Source: Asterella californica (taxonomy: Eukaryota > Streptophyta > Marchantiopsida > Marchantiales > Aytoniaceae). Taken from it: a DNA stretch of 64,000 nt. The stretch is taken from contig JAYKYS010000006.1 of the NCBI GenBank assembly GCA_036924285.1, positions 28,556,001-28,620,000 on the forward strand, in the 5' to 3' direction. Positions 1 through 10,209 of this stretch are shown piece by piece (positions within the stretch are counted from its first letter, which is position 1; each line of letters begins with the position of its first letter). The notes under the pieces were generated by a model. That model searched no databases. It had not been told where the DNA came from and worked only from the letters and a program-made list of their open reading frames with translations. A program made the translations under genes and the position numbers.

Positions 1-990
1 AACGAGGTGATTCCGGTGGCCAGAGGTAGCCGTGGCGGAGTTACTTCGAGTGGAGGTGTCAGATGCTGACTGTACAGCCAAGTCGACGACCGTCCGTACA
101 GATGAATCTGCGAAGCTTAGTGAAATAGTCTTCTTACGTGTAGCAATACTTACGGTACTTCAAAGTTTAAGGGGGCCGGAAGACGACAATGGTGATAACT
201 CGGGCTCCACGTGTCAGAACGAGGTGATTCCGGTGGCCAGAGGTAGCCGTGGCGGAGTTACTTCGAGTGGAGGTGTCAGATGCTGACTGTACAGCCAAGT
301 CGGCGACCGTCCGTACAGATGAATCTGCGAAGCTTAGTGAAATAGTCTTCTTACGTGTAGATATATTATCAGTGATTTAATTTTCTGCTGCCATCTGTTT
401 AGGGTATCTTTTACCTCTGCCAGGTGACAGTGGAGGATGCGTAGGGTAGAGGAAAACCCAGAGGGGTGTACTCTGGAGAGAGGGAGATTCTCAGGCCATT
501 GTCGCAAATTATCGCATTATCGCAGATTGTCGATCATCGAGCAGTGTAGAGTTTACCGTGCGGGAGCTATCGAGTAGAGTGAATAGAAGAGCTAGGAGAT
601 TTTACAGAGACTACATCTGAAGATATTTTCTGTCTGATCAGAGTTTTGATATCGAGGGATTGAGAGTAGAGAGCAGAATCGAGTAGAGAGGAGACCTACA
701 ACTTGTACGCATACTTTTCTGAATAGAAAACGGGAAGCTTCTAGGTGAATGCGCTGGTGCTTCACAGGAGCAGTTTTCTGATATTCTGAGTTACTGAACG
801 TGAGCTTTGCAATCTGAATGACCTGGAGTTGAAGATCTACTTGCACGCCGTGTGTTTTATCTTGGCCAGATCAGGAACGTGGTGGTGTGATTTCTTGCGA
901 TCCGTATTCCGTGTGAGGTTTTCGCCCTCCTCTTCACGATCGTATCACAGCTAGAAGGTTCGCCCTTCCCAGGAAACTCTCGCCTCGACA
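1..990 (+). repeat. 5' LTR (left end cut by window) of RT-less Gypsy element 1
   Basis: Positions 361-990 match 5678-6307 almost base for base, which defines the right part of a long terminal repeat ending in ..CTCGACA. The left part contains a 217-bp unit in tandem: 1-143 is the tail of one unit and 144-360 is the next, with one visible mismatch (cgacgac against cggcgac). The window starts inside the repeat, so the true LTR start is unknown. ORFs seen on either strand here are LTR shadows. Confidence 0.85.
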
Positions 991-997
991 TACAATC

Positions 998-1015
998 TGG
1001 TGCTTCCACTGAGAG
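998..1015 (+). other. candidate primer-binding site of element 1
   Basis: TGGTGCTTCCACTGAGAG lies 7 bases inside the 5' LTR. The same 18 bases occur at 60615-60632, just after the apparent end of another LTR. It starts with TGG, as expected for pairing with a tRNA CCA end. I could not assign the tRNA. Confidence 0.5.
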
Positions 1016-1065
1016 GCTTCTTGGGGTGATTGACCGTGAAGTTGAGTTCCAAGACGAAGAGGAAG

Positions 1066-3624
1066 ATGGATCGGAAGAGCGGAAGCGCTGCTGGTGCTAC
1101 CTCTACGGCTGCTGCATCTACGTCTGCTGCAGCACCTACTGTAGCCCCTGCGACTGCATCAACATCTGCATCTGGTCTCGATACAGCTGAGATCCTGAAG
1201 ACGCTTGCGGCCCTGGTCCAACAGCATCCGATCGTTGGAGGGGGTGAGTTGAAATCTACCAAAGCTTTGCAAGCGATAGTTAATAGATGTGGAAGGTTTG
1301 AAGGTAGAGACATTTCTAGGTATCTGCGTGAGTACCGAGGAGAGATGGAACTAGTTAGAGTTACAGATGCTGAAATGATAGGTAGTTTTGAGTTAGCTGT
1401 AATCCCTGAGTTGCGGGACCAAGTTAAGGATGTGCAGAGACGAAATCTAGGTGTGTGGATGAGTTTTGAGCGATCTCTTCGAGAGGAGTTTCTCGAAGAA
1501 GATTCAGAGAGAGTCACTAGAAGAACGTTTCTGGACTGGGTTGAGCAGCAACCTGGTCGTATGATGAACCTGAATGAGATGCTGAGAGAGTTTGATCGGA
1601 GATACCGACAACTCTCAACTCTTGAGAGGATAACCTTAGATGTTAGGAAAATCGAGCTTTTCCTGCAAGCTACCGATGATGCTACGGCAGATCGGTTATG
1701 CTTTATGTTGGCTGACCGATCGGCTGAAGGAGGAGTTACTACTGATTGGGGGAGAGTTGAGGATGCTGTTGCTGTATTGACGAGACAAAGGCGTGGAAGA
1801 GTGGCTGTGGGAGGACGTCCGCTTGCTGAAGTGACCACTCAACCTCGCACTGCTCCTCAAGTACAGCAACCTCCGGCTCTTGCTCCGGCTCCTAGACCTG
1901 TTGTCCCGGCTGCAGTTCCTTTGATGCCAGTTGTGCCAGTTCCTGCACAAAGGGCACCGGTTCAGAGACCTGCAGAGAACCATGGACAGCAGAACCAGAT
2001 CGAAGACTTGATTCGGCATATGAGAGAACTGAAGGTGGAGCTAGCTGGATTGCAGAGAGAGCAGCCGCCGGCGTCTGCTGCTGCACGTCCAGGAGGTGCT
2101 CCTGTTCGTAGATGTATCTGGTGTGACAGTCAAGATCATTTCCGAGGGGACTGTCAAGAGCTCACGACTGCTCTGCGAGATGGTGTGGTTCGCTACCAGA
2201 ACGGTAGGTTGCACCTTTCTTCTACTGGAGAGCCGCTAAGCACGCAGTTTGGACGAGGAGGCATGAGGAGTCTACCTCAGATTACAGCTGCTGCAACTGT
2301 ACATGCATTGATGGCACCACCGGTAAATCCTGATGTATATGCCGGTCACATTGAAGTTTCTTCTAGTCCTACGTTGCTAGACAGGACTACTGAGAAGAAA
2401 CCTGTTCAAGTTCCTTCTGAAGTACTGAAGAGAGGAGCAGAAACTATCCGTAGGGTCACAAGGTGGGGAGATCCTGTTGATGCTGCGTCTATCAAAGCAT
2501 TCTTGGACGTGGATAGACACGTTCACTGGCAGGATGCTTCTGTGGAGGAGAAGAGGCGGCGAGAAGCCTCTGAACTTGATACTGGAGTTCCAGAGGAGAC
2601 TGGGGACAGACGGAGGGTCACAAGGAGACGAGCGGCTCTTCCTGAAGACATCCCTTCTACTTCTGCAGCTCCTCCACCTGCACCAGGTCCGATGGAGGAC
2701 GTGCAGAGATCCCAGCAGGAGCCAACGACTGCTGGTAGACGGTTCACTGCCCAAGAGAAGGGGAAAGGACCGGCTTACAAGTTGGCAGCTGATATTGAAA
2801 CTTCTACTGATCTCAAGAGCATCTTGGAGCAGAGAATACTTGACGCGCGAATCGAGTTTTCTCTTCGAGAAGTTCTTGGTATTGCGAAGAGGGAGTTTCA
2901 CGAGCTGATCATCGACATCATCAAGCGGAAGAGACAGGTGATGTCCGAGCGAGTAGAAAGTCAGATGATTGATATAGTAGGAGCTTCTGTAAATGATGCG
3001 GAGTTCGGAAAGGTGCATTTTCAGGAGGCTGATGATACAGAGTACCAGCAAGAAGCGTTGGTTGCTGGTACCAATACTGCTGAATTCGATGATGATGAAG
3101 CTGGCGATGAGAGTCCAGCTACTGATAGCGACTTCAGAAAGAGACACTGGGCTCGTGCTACGACTGCTACACGAGTTCGCCTTGGGAGTTTGGAACCTGT
3201 TGCGGCTTTGGTTGATCACGGTTCAGAGATCAACATCATGTCACGGGAGGTGTATGAGAGAGGACAGTGGCCTATCGAACTGAACCATGGTTGGGTGCTA
3301 CGAGCTGCAAACAACCAGAAGGGTGAGTTATACGGCGCCTGTCCCAACGTGAGAGTGAAGCTGGATGATGTGGAGGTAGATCAACACTTCTTCGTGCAGT
3401 CTTCTGCTTCTTATCCTGTAATTCTTGGTCAGCCTTACATCACGGTAGTTAGAATGGAGACGAAGGTGATGGATGATGGATCTCACTATGCTAGGATCCG
3501 TAGTCCAGATGACAGACGTTCTGTTCAGTTTTTAACCGTTCGTACGAACCACGAACGAAACCGACAGACTTTGAGAGATTCTCCCATCTGTAGGGGCAAG
3601 GGTTTTCTGAAACCACTCTTGTAG
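1066..3624 (+). CDS. Gag-protease polyprotein of Ty3/Gypsy element 1
   Basis: This is a retrotransposon capsid protein fused to an aspartic protease. The open frame begins at 1030 with TTG; the first ATG is at 1066 and is taken as the start. In order it shows an Ala/Ser/Thr-rich N-terminus, a retrotransposon-gag core (around 1300-1740, with FERSLREEFLEEDSERVTRR), a Pro-rich linker, and one CX2CX4HX4C zinc knuckle (CIWCDSQDHFRGDC, near 2114). A long charged region and a protease follow. The protease carries VDHGSEINIM (near 3208) and VILGQPYI (near 3418). The catalytic triplet reads DHG instead of the usual DSG or DTG. The frame closes at TAG 3622-3624 and the rest of the polyprotein continues in another frame. 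It resembles the gags at 7908, 21132 and 60675. Confidence 0.85.
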   Translation: MDRKSGSAAGATSTAAASTSAAAPTVAPATASTSASGLDTAEILKTLAALVQQHPIVGGGELKSTKALQAIVNRCGRFEGRDISRYLREYRGEMELVRVTDAEMIGSFELAVIPELRDQVKDVQRRNLGVWMSFERSLREEFLEEDSERVTRRTFLDWVEQQPGRMMNLNEMLREFDRRYRQLSTLERITLDVRKIELFLQATDDATADRLCFMLADRSAEGGVTTDWGRVEDAVAVLTRQRRGRVAVGGRPLAEVTTQPRTAPQVQQPPALAPAPRPVVPAAVPLMPVVPVPAQRAPVQRPAENHGQQNQIEDLIRHMRELKVELAGLQREQPPASAAARPGGAPVRRCIWCDSQDHFRGDCQELTTALRDGVVRYQNGRLHLSSTGEPLSTQFGRGGMRSLPQITAAATVHALMAPPVNPDVYAGHIEVSSSPTLLDRTTEKKPVQVPSEVLKRGAETIRRVTRWGDPVDAASIKAFLDVDRHVHWQDASVEEKRRREASELDTGVPEETGDRRRVTRRRAALPEDIPSTSAAPPPAPGPMEDVQRSQQEPTTAGRRFTAQEKGKGPAYKLAADIETSTDLKSILEQRILDARIEFSLREVLGIAKREFHELIIDIIKRKRQVMSERVESQMIDIVGASVNDAEFGKVHFQEADDTEYQQEALVAGTNTAEFDDDEAGDESPATDSDFRKRHWARATTATRVRLGSLEPVAALVDHGSEINIMSREVYERGQWPIELNHGWVLRAANNQKGELYGACPNVRVKLDDVEVDQHFFVQSSASYPVILGQPYITVVRMETKVMDDGSHYARIRSPDDRRSVQFLTVRTNHERNRQTLRDSPICRGKGFLKPLL

Positions 3625-3659
3625 GACGGGATACCAAGAGTGATGGATCTGCTACTACT

Positions 3660-4592
3660 ATGATCTCGCTTGAGCAGCCTGTGGGATCACAGGAGGTTGA
3701 CGAAGAGGTTGCTCAAGATTCTGAAAACTGCTACACTGTACATAGTTGGAAATCTGGTTTGATGACCTTAAGTTCTGATGATTGGAGTGAGTTCACGCGT
3801 GTAGAGGATTTGTCTGAGAAGAGTAGAAGGCAGATAGAGAAGTATGCAGAAAATCTGCGCTGTACAGGAGTTCTGAGTGAAGATGAGATGATTTCTGGTA
3901 TTTACGAGGAGTTTGTAGGTGTACAGTCTTTTGTTCGTTGGCTGGATGATGTAGATAGGTTGATGGAGCAGATGGGAGGAAGGGTGGTGATCCCTATCCA
4001 CTCTCGTAAGGTCTATGAGGAGATTACCTCGTGCTTGCAATCTCGTCCTCATCCGAGACTGGAGAGTGGATGGAAGGATGCAATCTGCTAGTGTGGCTCT
4101 CGTGAAGAAGCAGAGGTTCACACCAAATACAAAACTGTAGCGAAGAAGGTGAAACCAGTGGCGACCCAGTTACCTGTTGATTCACAGCAGCAGATGGAGT
4201 TAGCGGCCACTGAGCTTGTACTGAGAGATCCTAAACAGATAGGACATGAGTTTACTCAAGAGACACTCGAGCAGCTCCAGATAGGAGGGGGTGGCTTCTT
4301 GACTGAAGTGGAGAAACGAGCTTTTGAGCAGATGATAGTTAATCATGGTAAGGCATTTTCTTTCTCAGCTGGAGAGATTGGTTGTGTGGATCCTAGTGTG
4401 ATAGCTCCGATGGTTATCTTCACTGTTCCTCACGTACCTTTAGACTTGAAGCCGATTCCAGTCCCTCGTGCTTTGCTACCGATGGTTATTGAATTATTGA
4501 AGGAGAGGATGACAAGAGATGAAGACGCCCCGGCTACTGAAGAGGCTGAGGCGGAGGAGAACGATGCTGATGAAGAACAAACAGAAGACTGA
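3660..4592 (+). pseudogene. Truncated pol lead-in of element 1 (RT N-terminal region only)
   Basis: This open frame is interrupted once, by TAG at 4089-4091, and lies one frame away from gag-protease. Its last part (4149-4592) has the look of the segment that precedes reverse transcriptase in Gypsy polyproteins: LTEVEKRAFEQMIVNHGKAF, then PSVIAPMVIFTVPHVP, then PIPVPRALLPMVIELLKERM. In intact elements the RT palm begins right after this. Here the protein instead runs into an acidic Glu/Asp/Ala tail and stops at 4590-4592. No YxDD box, RNase H or integrase follows before the 3' LTR. The element therefore cannot copy itself and would need enzymes supplied in trans. Confidence 0.75.
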
Positions 4593-5063
4593 AGAGGTTG
4601 GCACATGCCAGAGGATGTGCAGGTTTGGAGGAGGTGGATGTCGTGATGTGAATTATTCCACATAGTGAATAATTCACCTCTCAGTTAGAAGTTAGTCTCT
4701 CTGAGTGAAGCTAAGATCTCAGAGAAGTCGATTCTGGAGGAAGTGTCCATTCGAAAATCTGAAAACACCACGGCGTAGGTCTCTTCGCGCTGATCACCGT
4801 GGTATGTTCAAAAGTTGCAAACGGAGTTGCAGGCGAAAAGTTACTTGGAGTTCTTCTACAAGATTTCTGATACCGGGAAATTTACCATAAATCAGAGTGA
4901 GTTCGAAAAATACTTTTTAGATTTTTCTCATGTAGATTGTAGTATGTAGTATTTGATTAAAATTCGAAATGTACAAAAAGAGCATGTCTAGAGAAAGTTA
5001 TGGAACTTCGTGTTAGCAAAGGAAAGACGAAATACCACAGCTTTCTAGCATATTAGCTTAGAA
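4593..5063 (+). other. 3' non-coding part of element 1
   Basis: No coding signal is seen. The start contains a motif, gatgtgcaggtttgga, followed by ggaggtggatgtcgtg. Closely related versions lie at the 3' ends of the other gag elements near 10117-10160 (plus) and 18795-18845 (minus). The region becomes AT-rich and leads into the structured block at 5064. Confidence 0.6.
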
Positions 5064-5438
5064 ACTGGTCTTCAAAACCAGTTGTGAGATCAGCTTCCGT
5101 GGTGTAGCCGAGAAACTTGTAGGGAGGAGGTCTCCGGATCAAATCCCTTCAGACTCACAACCGGCTTGGAGTAGGCTGGCCCCTTCGGGGGAATATGAGG
5201 GGCACCAAGTTGCCTAGGGGCGGGACACTAGATGTCCCTTAAACGTACCGTGAATGCGGGACGCCTCCGTCTACCCGTGCACTAGTGCAGTCACCTAGTG
5301 TGGATGCTAGAGGGAGATTACCACCGGGTTTCGAAATGGACCTCTCACCTTCGGGTTGGCGGGGTAATTAGTACGAATTCGGTTGCGGCCCTCTAAGTCC
5401 TGGGGTAGCGAGATGACATCAAAGATACTCCAAGTCGG
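5064..5438 (+). ncRNA. Candidate structured RNA domain, copy A (tRNA-like fold plus hairpins)
   Basis: In order: a 6-bp hairpin with a 7-nt loop at 5064-5082; an 81-nt tRNA-sized fold closed by GTTGTGAG (5081-5088) and CTCACAAC (5154-5161); inside it a perfect pol III B-box match (GWTCRANNC) at 5137-5145; a CCCC-TTCG-GGGG hairpin near 5180; and GGGACA/TGTCCC at 5222-5227/5233-5238. A 13-bp helix with one G-U pair joins 5161-5173 to 5426-5438. A diverged homologue is at 59287-59638. Its function is unknown. It lies in or directly before the 3' LTR. Confidence 0.6.
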
Positions 5439-5508
5439 TACCAATTCTTTTGTAGAAAAATGTAGAGTTCGAAATATTATTCACTTGGGTCGAAAAATCA
5501 AGTGAAAC

Positions 5509-6307
5509 TGATACCTGAGGCAATACTTACGGTACTTCAAAGTTTAAGGGGGCCGGAAGACGACAATGGTGATAACTCGGGCTCCACGTGTCAGAACGAG
5601 GTGATTCCGGTGGCCAGAGGAATCACCTCGTTCAGATGAATCTGCGAAGCTTAGTGAAATAGTCTTCTTACGTGTAGATATATTATCAGTGATTTAATTT
5701 TCTGCTGCCATCTGTTTAGGGTATCTTTTACCTCTGCCAGGTGACAGTGGAGGATGCGTAGGGTAGAGGAAAACCCAGAGGGGTGTACTCTGGAGAGAGG
5801 GAGATTCTCAGGCCATTGTCGCAAATTATCGCATTATCGCAGATTGTCGATCATCGAGCAGTGTAGAGTTTACCGTGCGGGAGCTATCGAGTAGAGTGAA
5901 TCGAAGAGCTAGGAGATTTTACAGAGACTACATCTGAAGATATTTTCTGTCTGATCAGAGTTTTGATATCGAGGGATTGAGAGTAGAGAGCAGAATCGAG
6001 TAGAGAGGAGACCTACAACTTGTACGCATACTTTTCTGAATAGAAAACGGGAAGCTTCTAGGTGAATGCGCTGGTGCTTCACATGAGCAGTTTTCTGATA
6101 TTCTGAGTTACTGAACGTGAGCTTTGCAATCTGAATGACCTGGAGTTGAAGATCTACTTGCACGCCGTGTGTTTTATCTTGGCCAGATCAGGAACGTGGT
6201 GGTGTGATTTCTTGCGATCCGTATTCCGTGTGAGGTTTTCGCCCTCCTCTTCACGATCGTATCACAGCTAGAAGGTTCGCCCTTCCCAGGAAACTCTCGC
6301 CTCGACA
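5509..6307 (+). repeat. 3' LTR of element 1
   Basis: This segment repeats the right part of the sequence at 1-990 and ends ..CTCGACA at 6307. The left boundary given is the minimum; the LTR may start further left (near 4970) and include the structured RNA. It carries one copy of the 217-bp unit, with an internal stretch of about 90 bases replaced by a reversed 13-base segment at 5621-5633. Confidence 0.75.
5594..5633. repeat. 13-bp perfect inverted repeat in the 3' LTR
   Basis: GAACGAGGTGATT (5594-5606), a 14-nt loop, then its exact reverse complement AATCACCTCGTTC (5621-5633). The 5' LTR has no inverted arm here: it continues for about 90 more bases before rejoining at AGATGAATCTGCG. Confidence 0.9.
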
Positions 6308-6408
6308 CCGGACGAATAGACGTGCGTGGATTCATTACTCTTTCTAATTTTAGTGATGCCGCCCAGAAACCATCCTAGACGACGAGGAGATCGTCACGCA
6401 CCTAGAGG

Positions 6409-7812
6409 ATGTCCGGAGGTCACCATGACCCGCCCACGGGTATGGTGAGGGTTCCAGAGCCAGTGCTACTTAGGTATGTGCAGGTCATGAGACTCTTGGG
6501 TCCTGGGGCGGGTCACGCTGCCGTGTTCAGATTTTTGTTTGCCACAGCAGAGTCGTGGATAGATCAGATGGCCTTGGACGCTGAGCAGTTATCGGTGGAC
6601 CTAGATGTAATCCCAGAGGAGGGTGTTCTGGAGGAGGATGGTGCATCCAGAGTTGTTGATGAGTTTGTTGCGGATGCGGATGTGTTGCATGCTCTTGGCA
6701 TCGTAGCCAATGAAGATCAGGTACTTGTCTTTTGACATTTGGCTTTATGTTATGTTTGCATATATTTGAGTTGTATGACTTCAATTGTTTGTAAAGTATG
6801 TAAAAGGTTTGTAACCTTCACTATTTTGTTTGTAGGGATTAGGATGAATAATACTAGACTCTCATGTTGAGGAGGCTGTTTTGATGGATTCTGAGGTTCT
6901 GGAGGGAGGTCATGAAGAAGGGGGGTCGAGTGTTGCTACAGATGGAGTTGTTGGTGACCTACCAGTGTATGCATTTGTAGCTGCATCTCGGTTGAGAGAA
7001 CTCTTTCAGACTTTTAGCGTTAGATGTCCTCACTACAGGTGCGAGCATCCATTTTTGCCACCCATCATTTCCTCGATCCATCAAAGCTGGTCTGTGAAGC
7101 TAATATGTCCTGATCAACATACATATGGATGGAGATCCACGGAGATGGAGATATATAATAGTGTCCCAGACGTTATCTACCGCATGTACTCAGCTGCATT
7201 ATATGCTGGATTAGAGTTCTCCCAGTTGGATTCTATGTATCGAGAGGGTGGTTTAGCTCCGATATCGAGGACACACTTCTTCTATTTCCAGAGTGACATT
7301 CAGAGAGAGATAGGGTGGATCGAGGTGACGTTGGACCTTTGGTCCAGAAAGAAGGCCGAGCTACAGACGCAAGTGTTAGCGAGACACTTCCCAGACTTGA
7401 ACGCGGCTCCTCTAGGCGGTGAGCTCAATGCTATCTTTTTCTTGCTCAATGTTCTATGCGTTCTTTTCTTATTTTCCTTGACGGATTAGGGGTGGAGGCA
7501 TAGTTGGTTACTTCTGACCAAACTTATTATCTTGTAGGAATTTTTGTTGTTTACACTGACTTGAGATATGACTCGACGCGTAATGGATTCAACGGCACAT
7601 GTGCATTCCTCGATGCGAGTGATGGTCGTGTGATAGAGTTGGTGAACATGACGCGTGTGGAGACAAGAAATAACTCATGGTTGATTGAGGATCGTGCGTT
7701 CGAAGAGGGCATTCAGCGGTTGCTAGCTCGTGGGATAGTGTCAGACAAGGTCGTGTATGACGACAAGAGTTTGGTGGATGCCATCTTACTCCGTCACGGG
7801 ATTGTTAGATGA
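6409..7812 (+). pseudogene. DDE-transposase-like gene, three exons, broken
   Basis: Likely exons are 6409-6720, 6836-7418 and 7538-7812, each bounded by GT and AG. Phases agree between exons 2 and 3 (GGC G|GA). Exon 2 has a zinc-ribbon-like cluster (RCPHYRCEHPF, then KLICPDQHTYGW). Exon 3 starts with a DLRYDS strand and later VVYDDKS. That spacing is like the first two acidic residues of some eukaryotic DDE transposases, with an NSW.IED.AFEEGIQRLLARG stretch between. An in-frame TGA follows the exon 2 acceptor, and no third acidic residue is seen before the stop at 7810, so it is a truncated relic. The family name is uncertain. It starts about 100 bases after the 3' LTR of element 1. Confidence 0.45.
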
Positions 7813-7907
7813 GGATGGATACTGTTGTTCGGGAGGATGCTGCGGACCTGGGATGATGGATTTGTAGACGGTTGGGATCATGGGAAGATGAGACGATGGG
7901 ACGAGCC

Positions 7908-9520
7908 ATGACTGTGGACGGGATGGACAAATCAGAGAAGATACCAGGGGTGCAGTTGGATGCAGCAACTGCACGTTTGTTTCAAGCTTTCACTTTGTTT
8001 TCGTGACAAGAGCAAGAGAACCAACAAAAGGAGACTTTGGGGAAGAAGACGTTTGGAAAGGTGATCGACAAGTTCGATCTTTTTGGTGGGAGAGACATCT
8101 CTGAGTAGTTGAGATGTTACAAGATGGAGATGGATTTGGATCAGTACTGGAGAAGGAGATGATCGAGACGTTCGAACTCGCTGCGGTGCTTGAGATAAGG
8201 GAGCATGTGAAGGGTCTAACAAAGCGTTTTGGGAGGAACTGGGATGCATTTTCACATGCGCTGATGGAGGAATATTTCTTGGGAAACTCAGATCGAATAA
8301 CCAAGAAATCATTTTTGGAATGGGTCAACAGATCCAGCAAGGGTTTACAGCCTACAGAGCTGTTAAAGGAGTTCGAGAGATAATTCTCTCAACTACCTCG
8401 GGTGGACAAGCTAACCTTGGAGAGCTATAAGACGGAGTTGTTTCTTCAAGCTGCGGATGAACCATGGCAGGAACAATTGGAACTACTTTTGGAGGATGAG
8501 AATGAAGAAGAAGGGTTGACATGGAATTGGAAGGTTGTGCATGAAGCGGTCGAGCTTCTTGTTCGGAGATAGACAAGGGAAAGGGCTACAAGGTTGACAC
8601 ATGTATCACTGACTACCACACCAGTTCGGGTAATATCTGAGGTTCAACCTCCAGTTGTGTTTGTAGAGGAGAAGGATCCAACCATCGAGGACCTGCGACA
8701 AAAGATGCGAGATCTGCAAGCTCATGTTACTAGGTTGGAGGATAAAGGATCATCGATTGAAAAAGAACTTGTACTCAAACCAGCTTGGGTACATCAGTGC
8801 GTGTGGTGTGATGGTACTGATCATCAATGGAACAATTGCATCGACTTTGCAGAGTCTTTGCAACTTGAGGTTATTTCTTGGGAGGATGGAAAGGTTGTAT
8901 TCACAAGTACAGGTACTCTCCTTCAAGCCAACGTTGGTAAAGGAGGGATGAAGAGATTGGTGGATGATTACTTTGCGGCACATGCAATTATAGCATATCG
9001 AAGCTACAAGTTATGGTGCTAGGGTGGAGGAGATTGAGCATGATCTCCATAGAGATGGTTTGGGTGAGCACGAGGATCTAAACGAGCTCAAGTTGGATAC
9101 TGCATCCACGATGCAGAGCGAGAAGAAGAGACAAGAAGAGACTTCTTCAGGGAAGCAAGCTGGGGAGGATAAGGTTCAACCGGAAACTATTCTTCTTGTA
9201 CAGACAATGGAGGGCGATCCTTCACAACCGGAAGAGATGGTTGAGGTGCAGACAGCGGACATGGTTGATCTAGTTGCAAACATACAACAACCGGATATTG
9301 ATACAGTGATGGATGTGAAGGGAGGTTGGGAGGAGCGCATTTAAGATGTCAAGGTTGAATTCATTTCACGGGAGATCTTGGGTGCAACTTCAAGAGAAGT
9401 CCATGATGTCACCATTGGCATCATCAAGGACGAACGACTTGCTGAAAGTGAAGGAGATTGGATGGATGTTTTTGAGACTATGGGTATAGGATGACGGGTA
9501 AGGATGGCTTACAGGAGAGA
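7908..9520 (+). pseudogene. Decayed gag of Gypsy element 2
   Basis: Homologous to the element 1 gag but broken by several stops and frameshifts. Recognisable pieces are GNSDRITKKSFLEWVNRSSK (near 8281), a coiled-coil-like segment (DLRQKMRDLQAHVTRLEDKG, near 8685) and the zinc knuckle CVWCDGTDHQWNNC (near 8799). A C-terminal ILGATSREVHDVTIGIIKDE stretch (near 9375) matches element 1's VLGIAKREFHELIIDIIKRK. The ATG at 7908 corresponds to the start of the inverted copy at 21132. Protease and RT cannot be recognised. It is a second member of the same non-autonomous group. Confidence 0.75.
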
Positions 9521-10170
9521 AGCCATTGCTGAAGATGATTTGTGTTGAGAGAATGATGCTTGAGAGGTTTGTAAGGGTTTTCAGAAGAAGAGATCAAGGA
9601 GGATGATGGTTGAGGAGAATATCATTGTACAGCGAGATAATGATGATTACAGTTGAAGATTTTGGTTGCAGCAGTGTGGTTCTTTTTTTTCAGAAAACAG
9701 AAAAGAAGAGTTGGATACATACGATGACATGTACAGACTTGAGGTTGAGGGTTACATTCAGGATACGGGTGATGATTGGCATGATGAGGGATGTCTACTA
9801 CGACACTAGGGTCATAAACCTCGACAGTGAGGTTCTACAGGGCGGATGGAAGACATTTCTATGGTATGATGGTTTACTACTTCTATGTTTTCGAAGATGT
9901 GTAGATTTAGAGGGGATGATTGGATGGGAGGTTCGAGGTGAAGGTCGATGAGCATGAATCTAGGGAGGATCATGGCAAGGTAGCAATTTCAAGATGACGA
10001 TCAAGTTAGGACTTGAGGATGAGGTTGACTGAGATGGGAGGGAGGATGACAAGATGGGAATTACGAAGTGCGTGCCGGTCCACTCCTTGATTTATATCTT
10101 TGGTGCATATCGGAAGATGCACAGGTTTGGAAGGGGTGGATGTCGTGTCGTGGACCGGCTCTTATCTGAA
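9521..10170 (+). other. Degenerate 3' part of element 2
   Basis: G-rich sequence on the plus strand with only scattered short ORFs. It ends with the family motif aagatgcacaggtttgga, then aggggtggatgtcgtgtc (10115-10152). This motif also ends element 1 near 4614-4645 and the minus-strand copies, so the 3' boundary of the coding part is conserved in the family. Confidence 0.55.
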
Positions 10171-10209
10171 ATTCAAACTTCGATGCTTGTCACTCCAAAG
10201 ACACACATG

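Noticed and set aside
592..846. 84-codon minus-strand ORF repeated almost unchanged at 5909-6163
   Set aside because: Both lie in the LTR copies of element 1; the conservation comes from the LTR duplication, not from coding.
951..1838. 295-codon minus-strand ORF
   Set aside because: Antisense shadow of the element 1 gag; Ser/Arg-rich composition and no family signal. The same applies to 2377-3219 on the minus strand.
5064..5082. Hairpin with loop CTTCAAA, suggesting a selenocysteine tRNA anticodon arm (TCA)
   Set aside because: The hairpin lies outside the tRNA-sized fold, and no acceptor, D or T arms surround it in the right order.
5064..5438. Hammerhead ribozyme or group I/II intron as explanation of the structured block
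   Set aside because: No CUGANGA..GAAA core and no recognisable group II domain V or group I core could be found.
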